64,000 bases of DNA from Pseudomonas sp. S09G 359 (GCF_002843605.1 NZ_CP025263.1:5795501-5859500), one strand, 5' to 3'. Positions 28,526-40,541 are shown, numbered from the stretch's first letter. Numbers and translations are program-made. Notes: generated from the sequence alone by a model not told the origin.

Positions 28526-31051
28526 TTAGAGGCTGCGAGCAACCTGAACCTTCTCGTAGACTTCGATCTTGTCGCCAGCCTTGACGTCGTTGTAGCTCTT
28601 GACGCCGATACCGCATTCCATGCCGGCACGTACTTCGGAAGCGTCATCCTTGAAGCGGCGCAGGGATTCCAGCTCGCCTTCGAAGATAACGATGTCTTCG
28701 CGCAGTACACGGATTGGACGGTTACGGTACACGGTACCTTCGATAACCATGCAACCGGCGATCGCGCCGAATTTCGGCGAGCGGAACACGTCACGCACCT
28801 CGGCAACACCCAGGATGTTCTCCCGCACGTCGCTGCCAAGCATGCCGGTAAGGGCTTTCTTGACGTCTTCGATGATGTCGTAGATGACGTTGTAGTAACG
28901 CATGTCCAGGCCTTCCTGCTCGACGATCTTGCGAGCGCCAGCATCGGCACGCACGTTGAAACCGAACAGTACAGCGTTGGAAGCCAGTGCCAGGTTGGCG
29001 TCGGACTCGGTGATACCACCGACACCGCCACCGACAACGCGCACTTGCACTTCGTCGTTACCCAGGCCGTTCAAAGCGCCGTTCAACGCTTCGAGGGAAC
29101 CACGAACGTCAGATTTGAGGACGATGTTAAGCGTCTTCTTCTCTTCCTGGCCCATGTTCTCGAAGATGTTTTCCAGCTTGCCGGCGTGAGCACGGGCCAG
29201 CTTGACTTCGCGGAACTTGCCTTGACGGAACAGAGCCACTTCACGGGCTTTCTTCTCGTCGGCAACCACGCTCATCTCGTCGCCAGCGTCCGGGGTACCG
29301 TCCAGGCCGAGAATCTCGACTGGGATGGCTGGACCGGCTTCCTTGATTGGCTTGCCGTTCTCGTCGAGCATGGCACGTACACGGCCGTAGTTCGAACCGA
29401 CCAGCACCATGTCGCCTTGGCGCAAGGTACCGTCTTGAACCAGAACGGTCGCGACCGGGCCACGGCCCTTGTCGAGGCGCGATTCAACCACAACGCCACG
29501 GCCAGGAGCCGATGGAGTAGCGGTCAATTCCAGAACTTCGGCTTGCAACAGAACGGCTTCGAGCAGTTCGTCAACGCCGGTACCCATCTTCGCCGAGACC
29601 GGTACGAATGGAGTGTCACCACCCCACTCTTCAGAGGTCACGCCGTGAACCGACAGTTCGCTACGGATGCGATCGAGATCGGCGCCCGGCTTGTCGATTT
29701 TGTTCACGGCTACAACCAGCGGTACGCCAGCAGCTTTAGCATGCTGAACGGCTTCGATGGTTTGTGGCATCACGCCGTCGTCCGCTGCAACCACCAGGAT
29801 CACGATGTCGGTCGCCTTGGCACCACGGGCACGCATTGCGGTAAACGCAGCGTGACCCGGGGTGTCGAGGAACGTCACCATGCCACGGTCGGTTTCAACG
29901 TGGTACGCGCCGATGTGCTGGGTGATACCGCCGGCTTCGCCTGCAGCAACCTTGGCACGACGGATGTAGTCGAGCAGGGATGTTTTACCGTGGTCAACGT
30001 GGCCCATTACGGTCACAACCGGTGCACGGGAAACAGCCTCACCTTCAAACTTCAGGGACTCGGCCAGGGAATCTTCCAGGGCGGTGTCGCTGACCAGGGT
30101 CACTTTGTGGCCCAGCTCCTCAGCAACCAGTTGGGCAGTTTCCTGATCCAGTACCTGGTTGATGGTGGCTGGAGTGCCCAGCTTGAACATGAACTTGATG
30201 ATTTCAGCTGCCTTGACCGACATCTGTTGGGCCAGATCGCCCACAGTGATGGTCTCGCCGATCTTCACTTCACGCACGACAGGGCCGGTTGGGCTCTGGA
30301 AACCGTGGGCGTTGCGTTTTTTCAGCTTGGCCTTGCCGCGACCACCACGACGGAAGCCATCGCTTTCTTCGTCGGTAGTACGTGGGGCAACACGTGGAGC
30401 AGGCGCTTTCTCTTTGACCGAGGCGCGATGCGGAGCGTTTTTGCGCTCGCCATCACCGCCACCACCGCGACGATTGTTATCGTCAGCACGTGGCTTGTCT
30501 GGACGACGAGGTTCGTCGCGCTTGCGGGCGTCAGCGGCTGGAGCAGGTGCAGCGGCAACCGGAGCGGCCTCACGCACAGCTTCAACTGGCGCGCTAGGCG
30601 CGGCGACCGCTTCAGTGGAAGCAGGTTGCGCAGCAGCAGGCTGGCGACGCGCTTCTTCTTCGGCGCGACGCTTGGCTTCTTCTTCAGCCTTCTGACGAGC
30701 AGCATTTTCTACTGCGCGACGTTCTTCCAGTTCGCGTTTGCGCTCGGCTTCGATTTCTTCCGGGCTGCGCTGTACGAAGACTTTCTTCTTACGTACTTCA
30801 ACGCTGATGCTCTTGCTACCAGCAACACGCAGGGTGCTGGTGGTTTTGCGCTGCAATGTAATCTTGCGCGGTTCTTCCACTTTCGCCTTGTGGCTGCTCT
30901 TCAAGTGAGTCAGCAAAGACTGCTTCTCACTATCGCTCACACCTTCATCGGCGGCGGTGTGCGGCAGACCTGCCTCACGCATCTGCTGCAACAGGCGCTC
31001 TACCGGTGTTTTGACCTCATCGGCCAGTTGTTTCACCGTGACTTGCGTCAT
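28526..31051 (-). CDS. infB: Translation initiation factor IF-2
   Basis: IF-2 brings initiator fMet-tRNA to the 30S subunit with GTP. The 841-residue protein has an N-terminal IF2 domain ([17 protein letters not shown]), a long charged Ala/Glu/Arg-rich linker (about 95-260), a second N-terminal domain, and the G domain with [12 protein letters not shown] near 349, DTPGHAAF and [10 protein letters not shown]-terminal domains follow to residue 841. It lies 27 bp after nusA. Confidence 0.97.
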   Translation of the reverse strand: MTQVTVKQLADEVKTPVERLLQQMREAGLPHTAADEGVSDSEKQSLLTHLKSSHKAKVEEPRKITLQRKTTSTLRVAGSKSISVEVRKKKVFVQRSPEEIEAERKRELEERRAVENAARQKAEEEAKRRAEEEARRQPAAAQPASTEAVAAPSAPVEAVREAAPVAAAPAPAADARKRDEPRRPDKPRADDNNRRGGGGDGERKNAPHRASVKEKAPAPRVAPRTTDEESDGFRRGGRGKAKLKKRNAHGFQSPTGPVVREVKIGETITVGDLAQQMSVKAAEIIKFMFKLGTPATINQVLDQETAQLVAEELGHKVTLVSDTALEDSLAESLKFEGEAVSRAPVVTVMGHVDHGKTSLLDYIRRAKVAAGEAGGITQHIGAYHVETDRGMVTFLDTPGHAAFTAMRARGAKATDIVILVVAADDGVMPQTIEAVQHAKAAGVPLVVAVNKIDKPGADLDRIRSELSVHGVTSEEWGGDTPFVPVSAKMGTGVDELLEAVLLQAEVLELTATPSAPGRGVVVESRLDKGRGPVATVLVQDGTLRQGDMVLVGSNYGRVRAMLDENGKPIKEAGPAIPVEILGLDGTPDAGDEMSVVADEKKAREVALFRQGKFREVKLARAHAGKLENIFENMGQEEKKTLNIVLKSDVRGSLEALNGALNGLGNDEVQVRVVGGGVGGITESDANLALASNAVLFGFNVRADAGARKIVEQEGLDMRYYNVIYDIIEDVKKALTGMLGSDVRENILGVAEVRDVFRSPKFGAIAGCMVIEGTVYRNRPIRVLREDIVIFEGELESLRRFKDDASEVRAGMECGIGVKSYNDVKAGDKIEVYEKVQVARSL

Positions 31052-31078
31052 GCACTTCTCTCCTCAGGCCGCGCCTAG

Positions 31079-32560
31079 TTACTCGAACCAATGGGCTCGG
31101 GCGGCCATGATCAACTTGCCGGCACGATCATCGTCAATGCCGTCGATGTCGAGCAGATCGTCAATAGACTGCTCGGCCAGGTCTTCGCGGGTAATTACGC
31201 CGCGCACCGCCAGTTCCATCGCCAAATCCTTGTCCATACCCTCAAGCGAGAGCAGGTCTTCGGCCGGATGGGCGTCTGCCAGCTTTTCCTCAGTAGCGAT
31301 GGCTTTAGTCAACAAACGATCCTTGGCCCGAGCGCGAAGCTCGTTGACGGTGTCTTCGTCAAAGCCGTCGATGTTGAGCATTTCTTCCAACGGTACGTAG
31401 GCAATCTCTTCCAGGCTGGTGAAGCCTTCATCTACCAGCACCTGCGCCAGGTCTTCGTCGACTTCCAGCTCGTCGATAAAGTTGCGCAGGATGTCACCGG
31501 TTTCAGCTTGCTGCTTAGCCTGGATGTCCGATTCGGTCATCACGTTCAGGGTCCAACCGGTCAGTTGGCTGGCCAGACGCACGTTCTGACCACCACGACC
31601 AATGGCCTGAGCCAGATTGTCTGCGCCAACGGCGATGTCCATTGCATGGGCATCTTCGTCAACGATAATTGCCGCCACTTCAGCTGGCGACATGGCGTTG
31701 ATCACGAACTGCGCCGGGTTATCGTCCCACAGGACGATGTCCACACGCTCACCGCCCAACTCGCCCGACACTGCCTGGACGCGCGAACCGCGCATACCGA
31801 TGCAAGCGCCTTGCGGGTCGATGCGTTTGTCCTTGGAACGGACCGCGATCTTGGCGCGCGAACCCGGGTCGCGGGACGCAGCCATGACTTCGATCAGGCC
31901 TTCGGCAATTTCCGGCACTTCGATACGGAACAGCTCAATCAGCATTTCCGGCGCGGTACGCGACAGGATCAACTGAGGGCCGCGGTTCTCGGTGCGGATT
32001 TCCTTGAGCAGCGCACGCAGACGCACGCCGACACGGAAGGTTTCGCGAGAGATGATGTCTTCACGGGCCAGCAACGCTTCGGCGTTGTTGCCCAGGTCGA
32101 CGATCACGTTGTCGCGGGTAACTTTTTTCACGGTGCCGGAGATGATTTCACCCAGGCGCTCGCGATAAGCGTCAACGACTTGAGCGCGCTCGGCTTCGCG
32201 AACCTTCTGCACGATCACCTGTTTGGCGGTCTGTGCAGCGATACGGCCGAACTCGATCGACTCGATCTTTTCTTCGACGACATCACCGACCTGGGCGCCT
32301 GGATGCGTTTCAGCAACCTTGCTTGGCCAGGTTTCGATGGCCGGATCATCAAGATCGGCTTCTTCGACGACCGTCCAGCGACGGAAAGTCTCATAGGCAC
32401 CGGTGTGGCGGTTGATTTCCACACGCAGATCAACTTCGTCTTCAAAACGCTTTTTGGTAGCAGTGGCCAGGGCCAGCTCCAGCGCTTCAAAAATCACGTT
32501 TGCCGGTACGCCCTTTTCATTGGATACCGACTCAACAACCAGCAGTACTTCTTTGCTCAT
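31079..32560 (-). CDS. nusA: Transcription termination/antitermination factor NusA
   Basis: NusA binds RNA polymerase and nascent RNA to control pausing, termination and antitermination. From the [19 protein letters not shown] start the protein is 493 residues. It has the N-terminal polymerase-binding domain, S1 ([16 protein letters not shown] near 138), two KH domains ([36 protein letters not shown]) and two C-terminal acidic helix-hairpin repeats. A longer in-frame start 7 codons upstream is unlikely given family starts. It follows rimP by 47 bp. Confidence 0.97.
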   Translation of the reverse strand: MSKEVLLVVESVSNEKGVPANVIFEALELALATATKKRFEDEVDLRVEINRHTGAYETFRRWTVVEEADLDDPAIETWPSKVAETHPGAQVGDVVEEKIESIEFGRIAAQTAKQVIVQKVREAERAQVVDAYRERLGEIISGTVKKVTRDNVIVDLGNNAEALLAREDIISRETFRVGVRLRALLKEIRTENRGPQLILSRTAPEMLIELFRIEVPEIAEGLIEVMAASRDPGSRAKIAVRSKDKRIDPQGACIGMRGSRVQAVSGELGGERVDIVLWDDNPAQFVINAMSPAEVAAIIVDEDAHAMDIAVGADNLAQAIGRGGQNVRLASQLTGWTLNVMTESDIQAKQQAETGDILRNFIDELEVDEDLAQVLVDEGFTSLEEIAYVPLEEMLNIDGFDEDTVNELRARAKDRLLTKAIATEEKLADAHPAEDLLSLEGMDKDLAMELAVRGVITREDLAEQSIDDLLDIDGIDDDRAGKLIMAARAHWFE

Positions 32561-32607
32561 CGTACGCCTCGCCTTTCGCAAGCCATTGGATCCGCGGGAT
32601 CCGCGTC

Positions 32608-33066
32608 TCAGTCAAAACTGGGAATAATGTTGGCCTTGTCGATCATATCGATCGGCAACAGGAACTCATGGTCTTCTACCTGCACCACGACATCCTGTTC
32701 TTCTACACCGCGCAGAAGGCCCTGAAAGTTGCGTCGCCCTTCGAACGGGGATCGCAGCTTGATCTTCACTTGTTCACCGGCAAATTTTGCAAACTGATCA
32801 ATAGTGAACAGTGGGCGTTCCATGCCTGGCGAGGAAACTTCGAGGGTGTATTCAACGGAGATTGGATCTTCAACATCCAGGACACCGCTGATCTGACGGC
32901 TGACAATGGCGCAGTCGTCCACCAGCACACCGCCCTCTTTATCGATATAAACGCGCAACATTGAGTGGCGACCTTGAGCCGAAAACTCAATACCCCAGCA
33001 TTCATAGCCTAGGGCCACGACCACCGGGGCCAGCAAGGCCTGCAACTCTTCTAGCTTGCTCGACAC
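32608..33066 (-). CDS. rimP: Ribosome maturation factor RimP
   Basis: RimP is needed for 30S assembly. With the GTG start at 33066 the protein is 152 residues, starting (M)[11 protein letters not shown], the length I know for Pseudomonas; GAGGGGG is a strong ribosome site 5 bp before it. Family features are [23 protein letters not shown], and [11 protein letters not shown]. Longer in-frame starts would read back into a terminator hairpin and are rejected. It leads the rimP-nusA-infB-rbfA-truB cluster. Confidence 0.95.
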   Translation of the reverse strand: MSSKLEELQALLAPVVVALGYECWGIEFSAQGRHSMLRVYIDKEGGVLVDDCAIVSRQISGVLDVEDPISVEYTLEVSSPGMERPLFTIDQFAKFAGEQVKIKLRSPFEGRRNFQGLLRGVEEQDVVVQVEDHEFLLPIDMIDKANIIPSFD

Positions 33067-33099
33067 CTGAACCCCCTCGTGCATGTATGTGCATGCTGT

Positions 33100-33130
33100 G
33101 CAAAATAAAAAAATGGGCGAAACGCCCATC
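33100..33130 (-). terminator. Rho-independent terminator upstream of rimP
   Basis: On the minus strand GATGGGCG-TTT-CGCCCAT is followed by a run of seven T. It lies only about 35 bp before the rimP start, so rimP either starts from a promoter in that short gap or depends on read-through. Confidence 0.8.
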
Positions 33131-33173
33131 CTTGAAACGCCGTCGAACAGCGGCGTTGAAAGTGTCCAGCTAA

Positions 33174-33197
33174 CAAAAAGCCCCTTAAAAGGGGCTC
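33174..33197 (-). terminator. Terminator directly after tRNA-fMet
   Basis: Minus-strand AGCCCCTT-TT-AAGGGGCT is followed by TTTTTG, 9 bp after the tRNA 3' end. A further T-poor hairpin (AACGCCG/CGGCGTT) lies at about 33137-33159. Confidence 0.8.
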
Positions 33198-33206
33198 CGC
33201 TAAAAC

Positions 33207-33283
<77 letters not shown>

Positions 33284-33343
33284 ACAAAGCTGGGGCGGAA
33301 GTATACGACCGATCCCTTACAGGGTCAATGTAACCTTCCACCT

Positions 33344-33370
33344 ACAAGAAAGCCCGCAACAGCGGGCTCT
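33344..33370 (-). terminator. Terminator-like hairpin between tRNA-Leu and tRNA-fMet
   Basis: Minus-strand AGCCCGC-TGTT-GCGGGCT is followed by TTCTTG, 10 bp after tRNA-Leu. Confidence 0.7.
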
Positions 33371-33379
33371 CCTGATAAT

Positions 33380-33465
33380 TGGTACCGAGAAGGGGACTCG
33401 AACCCCTACACCCTATGGGCACAACCACCTCAAGGTTGCGTGTCTACCAATTCCACCACCTCGGC
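33380..33465 (-). tRNA. tRNA-Leu (GAG)
   Basis: The 86-nt gene begins GCCGAGG and ends CTTCTCGGTACCA. It has a long variable arm (TGCCCATAGGGTGT) typical of leucine tRNA, anticodon loop TTGAGGT with anticodon GAG, T-loop GGTTCGAGTCC and an encoded CCA. It lies 22 bp after secG. Confidence 0.96.
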
Positions 33466-33487
33466 AATACAGCGTTTACAACCCTTC

Positions 33488-33871
33488 TTACTTCTGCTCT
33501 TGAGCTGGAGGTACGTCAGTCGCTGGAGTAGCCGACTTTTGCTCTTGAAGCACCGGGACATCATCAGAAGCCGGTTTTGCTTTTGGTACTTCCAACACTG
33601 CTGGGTTTGGGAGACCTACTTGAGTCAGCACATGAGCTTTCTCTTTAGCAAAGTAACCTAACCCCAAGCTGGTTATGAAGAAACCGGCGGCAAGTATAGC
33701 AGTAAACTTACTAAGAAAGGTAGAGGAACCTTGGCTTCCGAACACAGTATTTGAAGCACCTGCACCGAAAGACGCACCAGCATCCGCACCTTTACCCTGT
33801 TGCAACAAAACCAGGGCAACTACGCCCAGGGCAGCCAACAGATGAAAAACGACTACGACTGTTTCCAGCAT
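33488..33871 (-). CDS. secG: Preprotein translocase subunit SecG
   Basis: SecG is the small accessory subunit of the SecYEG channel. From [12 protein letters not shown] the protein is 127 residues, with two transmembrane segments (about 2-22 and 53-72) joined by the conserved loop [19 protein letters not shown] and [12 protein letters not shown]. The C-terminal tail is Pro/Ala/Gln-rich (about 85-127) and variable, as usual. It starts 5 bp after tpiA. Confidence 0.95.
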   Translation of the reverse strand: MLETVVVVFHLLAALGVVALVLLQQGKGADAGASFGAGASNTVFGSQGSSTFLSKFTAILAAGFFITSLGLGYFAKEKAHVLTQVGLPNPAVLEVPKAKPASDDVPVLQEQKSATPATDVPPAQEQK

Positions 33872-33875
33872 TTTT

Positions 33876-34631
33876 TCAGTTTCCCGCGGCGCGACAGATC
33901 GCACCGAACTCATCTGCATTCAGGGAAGCTCCACCAATGAGCCCCCCATCGATATCCGGCATGCCGAACAGTTCGACCGCATTGGCCGCCTTCACGCTGC
34001 CGCCGTATAGAAGCCGCACACCTTGTGCGACTTCAGAATTCTCTGCCGCTAACTGCGCGCGGATGGCTGCGTGCACATCCTGCGCCTGTTGCGGTGTAGC
34101 AGTCAGCCCGGTGCCAATGGCCCAGACCGGCTCGTAAGCAATTACTGCCTTTGCAAACGCACCAACACCCAGCTCCTCGATGATGCTGCCCAGCTGACGC
34201 GAGACAACTTCAAGAGTCTTGCCTGATTCACGCTGCTCAAGGGTCTCCCCTATGCACAACACCGGAATCAAGCCACAAGCCTGTGCCGCTGCGAACTTGC
34301 GATTGAGTGTCCCATCACGCTCGCCCATCATCTGACGACGCTCGGAGTGCCCGACAAGCACATAGGAACAACCCGCATCAACCAACTGACTCGGCGAAAT
34401 CTCACCGGTCAATGCACCTTGCATTGGCTCCACCGCAGAGTTCTGCGCGCCGACCTGAATCGACTTGCCTTTCAAGCCATCAACCACTTGGTTGATATGC
34501 AAGCAAGGCGGGAAAACCGCAACATCGACACCGCTAGGCAATGCCAAGTGACGAAGGCCGTTGATCAGCTCAGCGACACTGGCGCGGGTACCGTGCATCT
34601 TCCAGTTACCAGCTACCATAGTGCGACGCAT
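33876..34631 (-). CDS. tpiA: Triosephosphate isomerase
   Basis: TpiA interconverts dihydroxyacetone phosphate and glyceraldehyde-3-phosphate. The 251-residue protein shows VAGNWKMHG at the N-terminus, the electrophilic histidine in LVGHSERR (near 95), the catalytic glutamate in [11 protein letters not shown] (near 166) and the phosphate-binding GGLIGGASL (near 230). It is between secG and glmM as in other pseudomonads. Confidence 0.97.
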   Translation of the reverse strand: MRRTMVAGNWKMHGTRASVAELINGLRHLALPSGVDVAVFPPCLHINQVVDGLKGKSIQVGAQNSAVEPMQGALTGEISPSQLVDAGCSYVLVGHSERRQMMGERDGTLNRKFAAAQACGLIPVLCIGETLEQRESGKTLEVVSRQLGSIIEELGVGAFAKAVIAYEPVWAIGTGLTATPQQAQDVHAAIRAQLAAENSEVAQGVRLLYGGSVKAANAVELFGMPDIDGGLIGGASLNADEFGAICRAAGN

Positions 34632-34697
34632 GCTGTACCTCGTCGGTCAAAGTGGGCGCAGATGTTACCCAACCACATCATCACTGGCAAGCCGAAT

Positions 34698-36035
34698 TCA
34701 GGCGCAAACTTCAGTTACCAGTTTTGCCAGGTCTTCGGCATGGCCGCGAACCTGTGTTTCGTCGTCACCTTCGACCATAACGCGCACCAGAGGCTCTGTG
34801 CCGGACTTGCGCAACAGCACCCGCCCACGCCCCGCCATTGCCAGGGTCACGCGCTCGCAGGCCTCTTTGACAGCAGGGTGCTCGATCGGGTTTTCGCCAC
34901 CCGCAAAACGCACATTGAGCAAAACCTGCGGGCACTTGCGCAGAGCCTGGCGCGCCTGGGCCAGGCTCTCTTCACGACGACGCAGGGACAACAGCACCTG
35001 CAACGCCGCAATAATTGCATCGCCGGTGGTGGTGTGCTGGAAGCACACTACATGCCCGGAGTTCTCACCCCCCACCTGCCAGTTACGCTCCAGCAGTTCG
35101 GCGATCACATAGCGGTCGCCGACGTTCGCGCGAACGAACGGGATGCCCAGATCCGCCAGGGCCAGTTCAAGGCCCAAGTTGCTCATCAGCGTACCGACGA
35201 CGCCGCCTTGCAGCTTGTTACGCTCATGCAGGTCGCGAGCGATGATGAACAGCAGGTCATCACCATCCACCACGGCACCAGTGTGATCGACCATCAACAC
35301 ACGGTCGCCATCACCATCAAACGCGATACCGAGGTCTGCGTGCTCAGCCAGGACAGCGGCCTGCAACTGCTCCATATGGGTGGAGCCGCAGTTTTCGTTG
35401 ATATTCAAACCATTTGGCTGGGCCGACAGTACCGTCACATCGGCACCCAGCTCCTTGAATACGCTCGGCGCCACTTTGTAGGTCGCACCGTGGGCGCAAT
35501 CGACAACGATCTTCAGGCCAGCAAAATTGGTACTGGTCGGCACGCTGCTTTTGCAAAATTCGATGTAACGGCCTGATGCGTCGTTGATACGCGACACCTT
35601 GCCCAGCTTGCTGGACTCAACCACCGTCATCGGCGCATCCAGCAGCTCTTCGATCATCAACTCGATCTCGTCCGGCAGCTTGGTGCCCTGACCCGAGAAG
35701 AACTTGATGCCATTGTCATCATGGGGGTTGTGAGAGGCGCTGATCACAATACCGGCTTCAGCGTGAAAGGTACGCGTCAGGTAAGCGATAGCCGGCGTCG
35801 GCATTGGCCCCAGCAGCATCACATCGGCGCCTGCGGCCGACAGACCGGCCTCCAGCGCAGATTCAAACATGTACCCCGAGATTCGGGTGTCCTTGCCCAC
35901 CAGGATGCGGCACGCGCCCATGCTACGGAACGCCATGCCTGCCGCCCAACCCAGCTTGAGCATGAAATCAGGAGTAATCGGAAACTCGCCGACCCGACCA
36001 CGGATACCGTCGGTGCCAAAGTATTTTTTAGTCAT
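34698..36035 (-). CDS. glmM: Phosphoglucosamine mutase
   Basis: GlmM converts glucosamine-6-phosphate to glucosamine-1-phosphate for peptidoglycan and LPS precursors. The 445-residue protein has the N-terminal YFGTDGIRG, the phosphoserine loop [15 protein letters not shown] (near 98-112), the metal-binding [11 protein letters not shown] (near 241) and the C-terminal phosphate-binding [14 protein letters not shown]. It follows folP by 16 bp. Confidence 0.97.
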   Translation of the reverse strand: MTKKYFGTDGIRGRVGEFPITPDFMLKLGWAAGMAFRSMGACRILVGKDTRISGYMFESALEAGLSAAGADVMLLGPMPTPAIAYLTRTFHAEAGIVISASHNPHDDNGIKFFSGQGTKLPDEIELMIEELLDAPMTVVESSKLGKVSRINDASGRYIEFCKSSVPTSTNFAGLKIVVDCAHGATYKVAPSVFKELGADVTVLSAQPNGLNINENCGSTHMEQLQAAVLAEHADLGIAFDGDGDRVLMVDHTGAVVDGDDLLFIIARDLHERNKLQGGVVGTLMSNLGLELALADLGIPFVRANVGDRYVIAELLERNWQVGGENSGHVVCFQHTTTGDAIIAALQVLLSLRRREESLAQARQALRKCPQVLLNVRFAGGENPIEHPAVKEACERVTLAMAGRGRVLLRKSGTEPLVRVMVEGDDETQVRGHAEDLAKLVTEVCA

Positions 36036-36051
36036 AAGTGCTCCATCATTC

Positions 36052-36903
36052 TTATTCGGCTGATTCTACAGCGGCAAGCATGCGCACCACATCCACGGTC
36101 TCGGCAACGTCGTGCACGCGCAGGATCCGCGCACCCTTGGTTACGGCAAGCGCCGCCAGTGCAAGACCACCGTACAGCCGCTCACCCACCGGACGATTCA
36201 GCGCCAGCCCTATCATGCTCTTGCGCGAAACGCCGACCAACAGGGGCCGACCAAGGGCATGCAGGGATTCCATGTGTTTGAACAGGCTTAAATTATGTTG
36301 CAGGGTCTTGGCAAAGCCAAATCCTGGATCAAGGATGATCTTTTCAGGTGCGATCCCCACAGCAGCACATTGGGCGATCCTTTCTGCAAGGAAGTCACCC
36401 ACCTCGCCAACCAGGTCGTCGTAGTGTGGATCGTCCTGCATATTGCCGGGCTCACCGAGCATATGCATCAGACACACCGGCAGGCCGGTGGCCGCCGCCG
36501 CATCCAGGGCGCCATCACGCTGCAGCGAACGCACGTCATTGATCAGCCCGGCTCCCAGGCGTGCGGTCTCACGCATAACCGCCGGAGTCGATGTGTCCAC
36601 CGAGATGATCACATCCAACTCGCGCGCGATGCGCTCGACAATCGGCGCCACGCGCTCCAGCTCTTCCACCGGAGAAACAACGCGAGCGCCGGGCCGCGTC
36701 GACTCACCGCCGACATCAATCAGGGTCGCCCCCGCCGCTACCATCGCCTCGGCATGACGCAATGCCGCATCCAGCTGGCTGAAGCGGCCGCCGTCGGAAA
36801 AAGAGTCGGGGGTTACGTTAAGAATGCCCATGACATGTGTATGGGCCAAATCAAGAACCCGGTTGCCGCAAGGCAACCGGGTGGAGGACAACGCAGAAGT
36901 CAT
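36052..36903 (-). CDS. folP: Dihydropteroate synthase
   Basis: FolP condenses hydroxymethyl-dihydropterin pyrophosphate with p-aminobenzoate and is the sulfonamide target. The 283-residue protein has both signature regions, [15 protein letters not shown] (near 25-39) and GGESTRPGA (near 64-72), plus DPGFGFAKT (near 191) and GVSRKS (near 224). It starts 8 bp after ftsH. Confidence 0.97.
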   Translation of the reverse strand: MTSALSSTRLPCGNRVLDLAHTHVMGILNVTPDSFSDGGRFSQLDAALRHAEAMVAAGATLIDVGGESTRPGARVVSPVEELERVAPIVERIARELDVIISVDTSTPAVMRETARLGAGLINDVRSLQRDGALDAAAATGLPVCLMHMLGEPGNMQDDPHYDDLVGEVGDFLAERIAQCAAVGIAPEKIILDPGFGFAKTLQHNLSLFKHMESLHALGRPLLVGVSRKSMIGLALNRPVGERLYGGLALAALAVTKGARILRVHDVAETVDVVRMLAAVESAE

Positions 36904-36911
36904 TTCAAACC

Positions 36912-38831
36912 TTAGTGGTCAGCTGCCGGGCCGCCGATCGGGGTTTCCGGACGTTCGTTCTGGACCACTGGCGGAGTGCCCGAGGTACCCGAACCACCTT
37001 CCCAGTCGCGAGGCTCACGCGGCGCACGGCCAGCCATGATGTCATCGATCTGGTCGGCATCAATGGTCTCGTACTTCATCAGCGCATCAGCCATGGCGTC
37101 CAACTTGTCACGGTTGTCGGTCAGGATCTGCTTGGCCGTGCCGTAGCACTGGTCAATGATGCTGCGCACTTCGGAGTCGATCAGCTTGGCTGTCTCACCG
37201 GAGAAACTGGCACTTTGACCGCCACCGCCACGACCCAGGAACACTTCACCGTCTTCCTCGGCATACATCAAAGGACCGAGTTTTTCCGACAGGCCCCACT
37301 TGGTCACCATGTTCCGTGCAATCTGGCTGGCACGCATGATGTCGTTGGAGGCACCGGTGGTCACACCATCGAAGCCCAGGGTCATCTCTTCAGCAATCCG
37401 GCCGCCATACAGCGAGCAGATCTGGCTGATCAGCGCGCGCTTGGAGAGGCTGTAGCGATCCTCCTCCGGCAGGAACATGGTGACACCCAGCGCCCGACCA
37501 CGAGGAATGATCGACACTTTGTAGACCGGGTCGTGCTCAGGCACAACGCGCCCAACAATGGCGTGACCAGCTTCGTGATAAGCGGTGTTCTGCTTTTCTT
37601 TCTCGGACATGACCATGGATTTGCGCTCGGCGCCCATCATGATCTTGTCTTTTGCCAGCTCGAATTCTTTCATTTCAACGATGCGCTTGCCGGTACGGGC
37701 GGCAAACAGCGACGCCTCGTTCACCAGGTTGGCCAAGTCTGCACCGGAGAAGCCTGGGGTACCACGGGCAATCACGGCCGGAGCCACGTCGTCACCCATT
37801 GGCACTTTGCGCATGTGCACTTTCAGGATTTGTTCGCGACCACGGATGTCCGGCAAGCCGACCACCACCTGACGGTCGAAACGACCTGGACGCAGCAGCG
37901 CAGGGTCGAGTACGTCCGGACGGTTGGTAGCTGCGATGACGATGATGCCGTCATTCATTTCAAAGCCATCCATCTCAACCAGCAATTGGTTGAGAGTCTG
38001 CTCGCGCTCGTCATGACCGCCGCCCATGCCAGCACCACGATGGCGACCAACGGCGTCGATTTCATCGATGAAGATGATGCATGGCGCGTGCTTCTTGGCC
38101 TGCTCGAACATATCGCGAACACGGCTGGCACCGACACCGACGAACATTTCGACGAAGTCAGAACCGGAAATAGTGAAGAACGGCACCTTGGCTTCGCCGG
38201 CAATCGCCTTGGCCAGCAAGGTTTTACCCGTACCCGGAGGACCAACCATCAGCACACCGCGAGGAATACGACCGCCCAGGCGCTGGAACTTGCCCGGATC
38301 ACGCAGGAACTCAACCAGTTCGCCAACTTCTTCCTTGGCCTCATCGCAACCCGCGACATCGGCCAGGGTGGTTTTCACCTGGTCTTCAGAGAGCAGGCGT
38401 GCCTTGCTCTTACCGAAGCTCATAGGGCCGCCCTTGCCCCCCGCGCCACCTTGCATCTGGCGCATGAAGAACATGAACACGGCGATGATCACCAAGATCG
38501 GGAAGCTGGCCACCAGCAGTTGAGTCCAGATGCTCTGCTGCTCAGGCTGCTTGCCTTCAACAACGACTTTGTTGTCCACCAGGTCGCCGATCAGGCCATT
38601 GTCCGGGATATTCGGGCGAATGGTCTTGAAGCCATCGCCATCGTTGCGCTTGCCGGTGATTACAGCGCCATCGACCGTCACGCGCTCGACCTTGCCATCC
38701 TTAACTTGCTGGATGAAGTCGGAATAGTTGAGGGTCTGCGGCTCGTTAGGGCTGGAGAAGTTGTTCATCACCGTCACCAGGACAGCCGCGATGATCAACC
38801 ACAGGATCAGATTCTTTGCCATATCGTTCAA
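36912..38831 (-). CDS. ftsH: ATP-dependent zinc metalloprotease FtsH
   Basis: FtsH is a membrane-anchored AAA+ protease that degrades misfolded membrane proteins and regulators such as sigma-32 and LpxC. The 639-residue protein has two N-terminal membrane segments (about 7-23 and 107-125), Walker A GPPGTGKT near 196, Walker B in IIFIDEID, the second region of homology, and the zinc-binding HEAGH near 418. The TTG at 38831 is preferred because AGAGGG lies 8 bp before it; the ATG three codons later is the alternative. Confidence 0.96.
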   Translation of the reverse strand: MNDMAKNLILWLIIAAVLVTVMNNFSSPNEPQTLNYSDFIQQVKDGKVERVTVDGAVITGKRNDGDGFKTIRPNIPDNGLIGDLVDNKVVVEGKQPEQQSIWTQLLVASFPILVIIAVFMFFMRQMQGGAGGKGGPMSFGKSKARLLSEDQVKTTLADVAGCDEAKEEVGELVEFLRDPGKFQRLGGRIPRGVLMVGPPGTGKTLLAKAIAGEAKVPFFTISGSDFVEMFVGVGASRVRDMFEQAKKHAPCIIFIDEIDAVGRHRGAGMGGGHDEREQTLNQLLVEMDGFEMNDGIIVIAATNRPDVLDPALLRPGRFDRQVVVGLPDIRGREQILKVHMRKVPMGDDVAPAVIARGTPGFSGADLANLVNEASLFAARTGKRIVEMKEFELAKDKIMMGAERKSMVMSEKEKQNTAYHEAGHAIVGRVVPEHDPVYKVSIIPRGRALGVTMFLPEEDRYSLSKRALISQICSLYGGRIAEEMTLGFDGVTTGASNDIMRASQIARNMVTKWGLSEKLGPLMYAEEDGEVFLGRGGGGQSASFSGETAKLIDSEVRSIIDQCYGTAKQILTDNRDKLDAMADALMKYETIDADQIDDIMAGRAPREPRDWEGGSGTSGTPPVVQNERPETPIGGPAADH

Positions 38832-39022
38832 TTAACTACCCTCTGAAGCAAGCTCCGCTACTGGCGCGCGCTTCGCATGATATTCACCGGCCTAACTTAC
38901 TACATTACCTACAACACTGGCAGGCGCCGTCTGTAACCCTTTGTGAAACTTTGACTACACAATATTCGTAAAGCTTCGTGACGAAAGCGATATAAAAAAA
39001 CCTATCGCCCTCCTCCAATTCC

Positions 39023-39673
39023 TCAAAAACGCTCTTCGCTGGCAGCGCCTTCAACACCGCGGAAGCCGCGGCACAGCAGATATTGCTCGCGGGACCTGTC
39101 TCGCGAGGAGTCAGGTTTGCGCGTCTGTACCTTGTCGAACAACTTGCGAATGTTCTTGTGGTACTCGTCGAAACCCTCGCCCTGGAAGACTTTCACCAGG
39201 AAATCACCACCAGGACGCAAAACCCGACCCGCCAAATCCAGTGCCAGTTCACACAGGAACATGGCTCGCGGCATATCAACGGCCGGTAATCCACTCATAT
39301 TGGGGGCCATGTCGGAAATCACAAGGTCTACCTGAGAATTTCCCACGGCCTCAAGGATCTCTGCGAGTACGCTGTCCTGGGTGAAGTCACCGTGAACAAA
39401 GGTCACATCCGGGATGCTGTCCATTTCCAGAATGTCAGAAGCGATCAGGCGACCCTGCCCACCAATCAGACGACTGGTCACCTGAGACCAGCCACCCGGG
39501 GCGGCGCCCAGGTCGATAACGCTCATGCCAGGACGGATCAATTTGTCCTTGTCCTGGATCTCCAGCAGCTTGTAACTGGCCCGGGAACGATAGCCGTCCT
39601 TTTGCGCCTTTTTGACGTAAGGGTCGTTGAAATGCTCTTGCAGCCACTTAAGGCTAGTTTTGGAACGGGCCAC
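39023..39673 (-). CDS. rlmE: 23S rRNA (uridine(2552)-2'-O)-methyltransferase RlmE
   Basis: RlmE (FtsJ/RrmJ) methylates U2552 in the ribosomal A site late in 50S assembly. The 216-residue protein has [10 protein letters not shown] with the first catalytic lysine, the SAM site [13 protein letters not shown] (near 51), the acidic SDMAPNMSG (near 120) and the second lysine in [10 protein letters not shown]. Start is GTG. The rlmE-ftsH order is conserved; the 191-bp gap between them shows no gene. Confidence 0.96.
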   Translation of the reverse strand: MARSKTSLKWLQEHFNDPYVKKAQKDGYRSRASYKLLEIQDKDKLIRPGMSVIDLGAAPGGWSQVTSRLIGGQGRLIASDILEMDSIPDVTFVHGDFTQDSVLAEILEAVGNSQVDLVISDMAPNMSGLPAVDMPRAMFLCELALDLAGRVLRPGGDFLVKVFQGEGFDEYHKNIRKLFDKVQTRKPDSSRDRSREQYLLCRGFRGVEGAASEERF

Positions 39674-39779
39674 GGGCCACCTCGAAAAATAAAACGGGTC
39701 GTGATTAACTGGGCGGTCCCGGACTCGCTCGGGTAAACTGGCCGCCGCTTTTTACAAGATCAGACGCAGGGGTCAGATT

Positions 39780-40088
39780 ATGCCGCTCACTCAAGAGCAG
39801 AAGAAACAGTACAAATCCATTGGCCACCATCTGAAACCAGTTCTGATTGTGGCAGACAACGGTTTGACTGAAGGTGTGTTAGCCGAATTTGAACGCGCAC
39901 TGAACGATCACGAGCTGATCAAGATCAAGGTCAACATCCTTGATCGTGAAGCTCGCCTGGCTGCCGTTGCAGAACTGTGCAAGGCTGGCAAAGCCGACCT
40001 GGTTCAGGTCATCGGCAAGATGGCGCTGCTGTATCGCAAGAACTTCAGCGTCAACAAGCAACTGTCGAACGTTCATCGCTTCAAGTAA
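39780..40088 (+). CDS. yhbY: Ribosome assembly RNA-binding protein YhbY (CRS1-YhbY domain)
   Basis: The 102-residue protein is one CRS1-YhbY domain. It has KSIGHHLKPVLIVADNGLTEGVL near residues 12-34 and GKMALLYRKNF with the KH-like fold. E. coli YhbY associates with pre-50S particles. It is divergent from rlmE with 106 bp between them, so two ribosome-assembly genes share a promoter region. Confidence 0.93.
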   Translation: MPLTQEQKKQYKSIGHHLKPVLIVADNGLTEGVLAEFERALNDHELIKIKVNILDREARLAAVAELCKAGKADLVQVIGKMALLYRKNFSVNKQLSNVHRFK

Positions 40089-40108
40089 TGTTCAAATGGC
40101 TACAAGGG

Positions 40109-40513
40109 TCACGGGCGTGCTTCGCGCGCCCCGCCACTCCATCCCGGTGCGGGCTGTATCACCAGCACCAGGCCGGAGAACCCTAGCACAAGATAGCTGA
40201 ATAGCTGCCAGCGCAACGCTTCCGGCAGCCAAATATGCACGATGTAGTACATCGCACACGCATACAGCGCCATCAACAGCAGTTGCCCGCGAATATCCCG
40301 CCACAAACTCCCCAAGCCTTCGGCCTTGACCAGCACCAACGCCTGGATCGTCACGCACGCCGCCGCAAAACCCACCAGCAACGCGCTCAGTAATCCATCG
40401 ATCTCATCGATCAGCAACGGCGCCAGGCCAATCAGGCCCAGCGCCGGTAACACGCCAATATGCAACAGCCACAGGCCGCCCACCCAAAGCATCTGGGAGA
40501 GCTGCCAAAGCAT
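40109..40513 (-). CDS. Predicted four-helix inner-membrane protein (DUF4149-like)
   Basis: From the ATG at 40513 the protein is 134 residues with about four hydrophobic segments (about 5-25, 37-57, 68-90, 93-115), fitting the small membrane proteins found after greA in pseudomonads (PA4754 position). The start is uncertain: the ATG directly abuts a GGCGCCCGC/GCGGGCGCC hairpin and has no clear ribosome site. An in-frame TTG at 40564 inside the end of greA would add 17 residues. No function is known to me. Confidence 0.7.
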   Translation of the reverse strand: MLWQLSQMLWVGGLWLLHIGVLPALGLIGLAPLLIDEIDGLLSALLVGFAAACVTIQALVLVKAEGLGSLWRDIRGQLLLMALYACAMYYIVHIWLPEALRWQLFSYLVLGFSGLVLVIQPAPGWSGGAREARP

Positions 40514-40541
40514 GGCGCCCGCACGAAGCGGGCGCCGTCTT

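Noticed and set aside
32608..33129. Longer rimP start with 21 extra residues
   Set aside because: The extension crosses a terminator hairpin and lacks a ribosome site; the GTG at 33066 gives the standard 152-residue protein.
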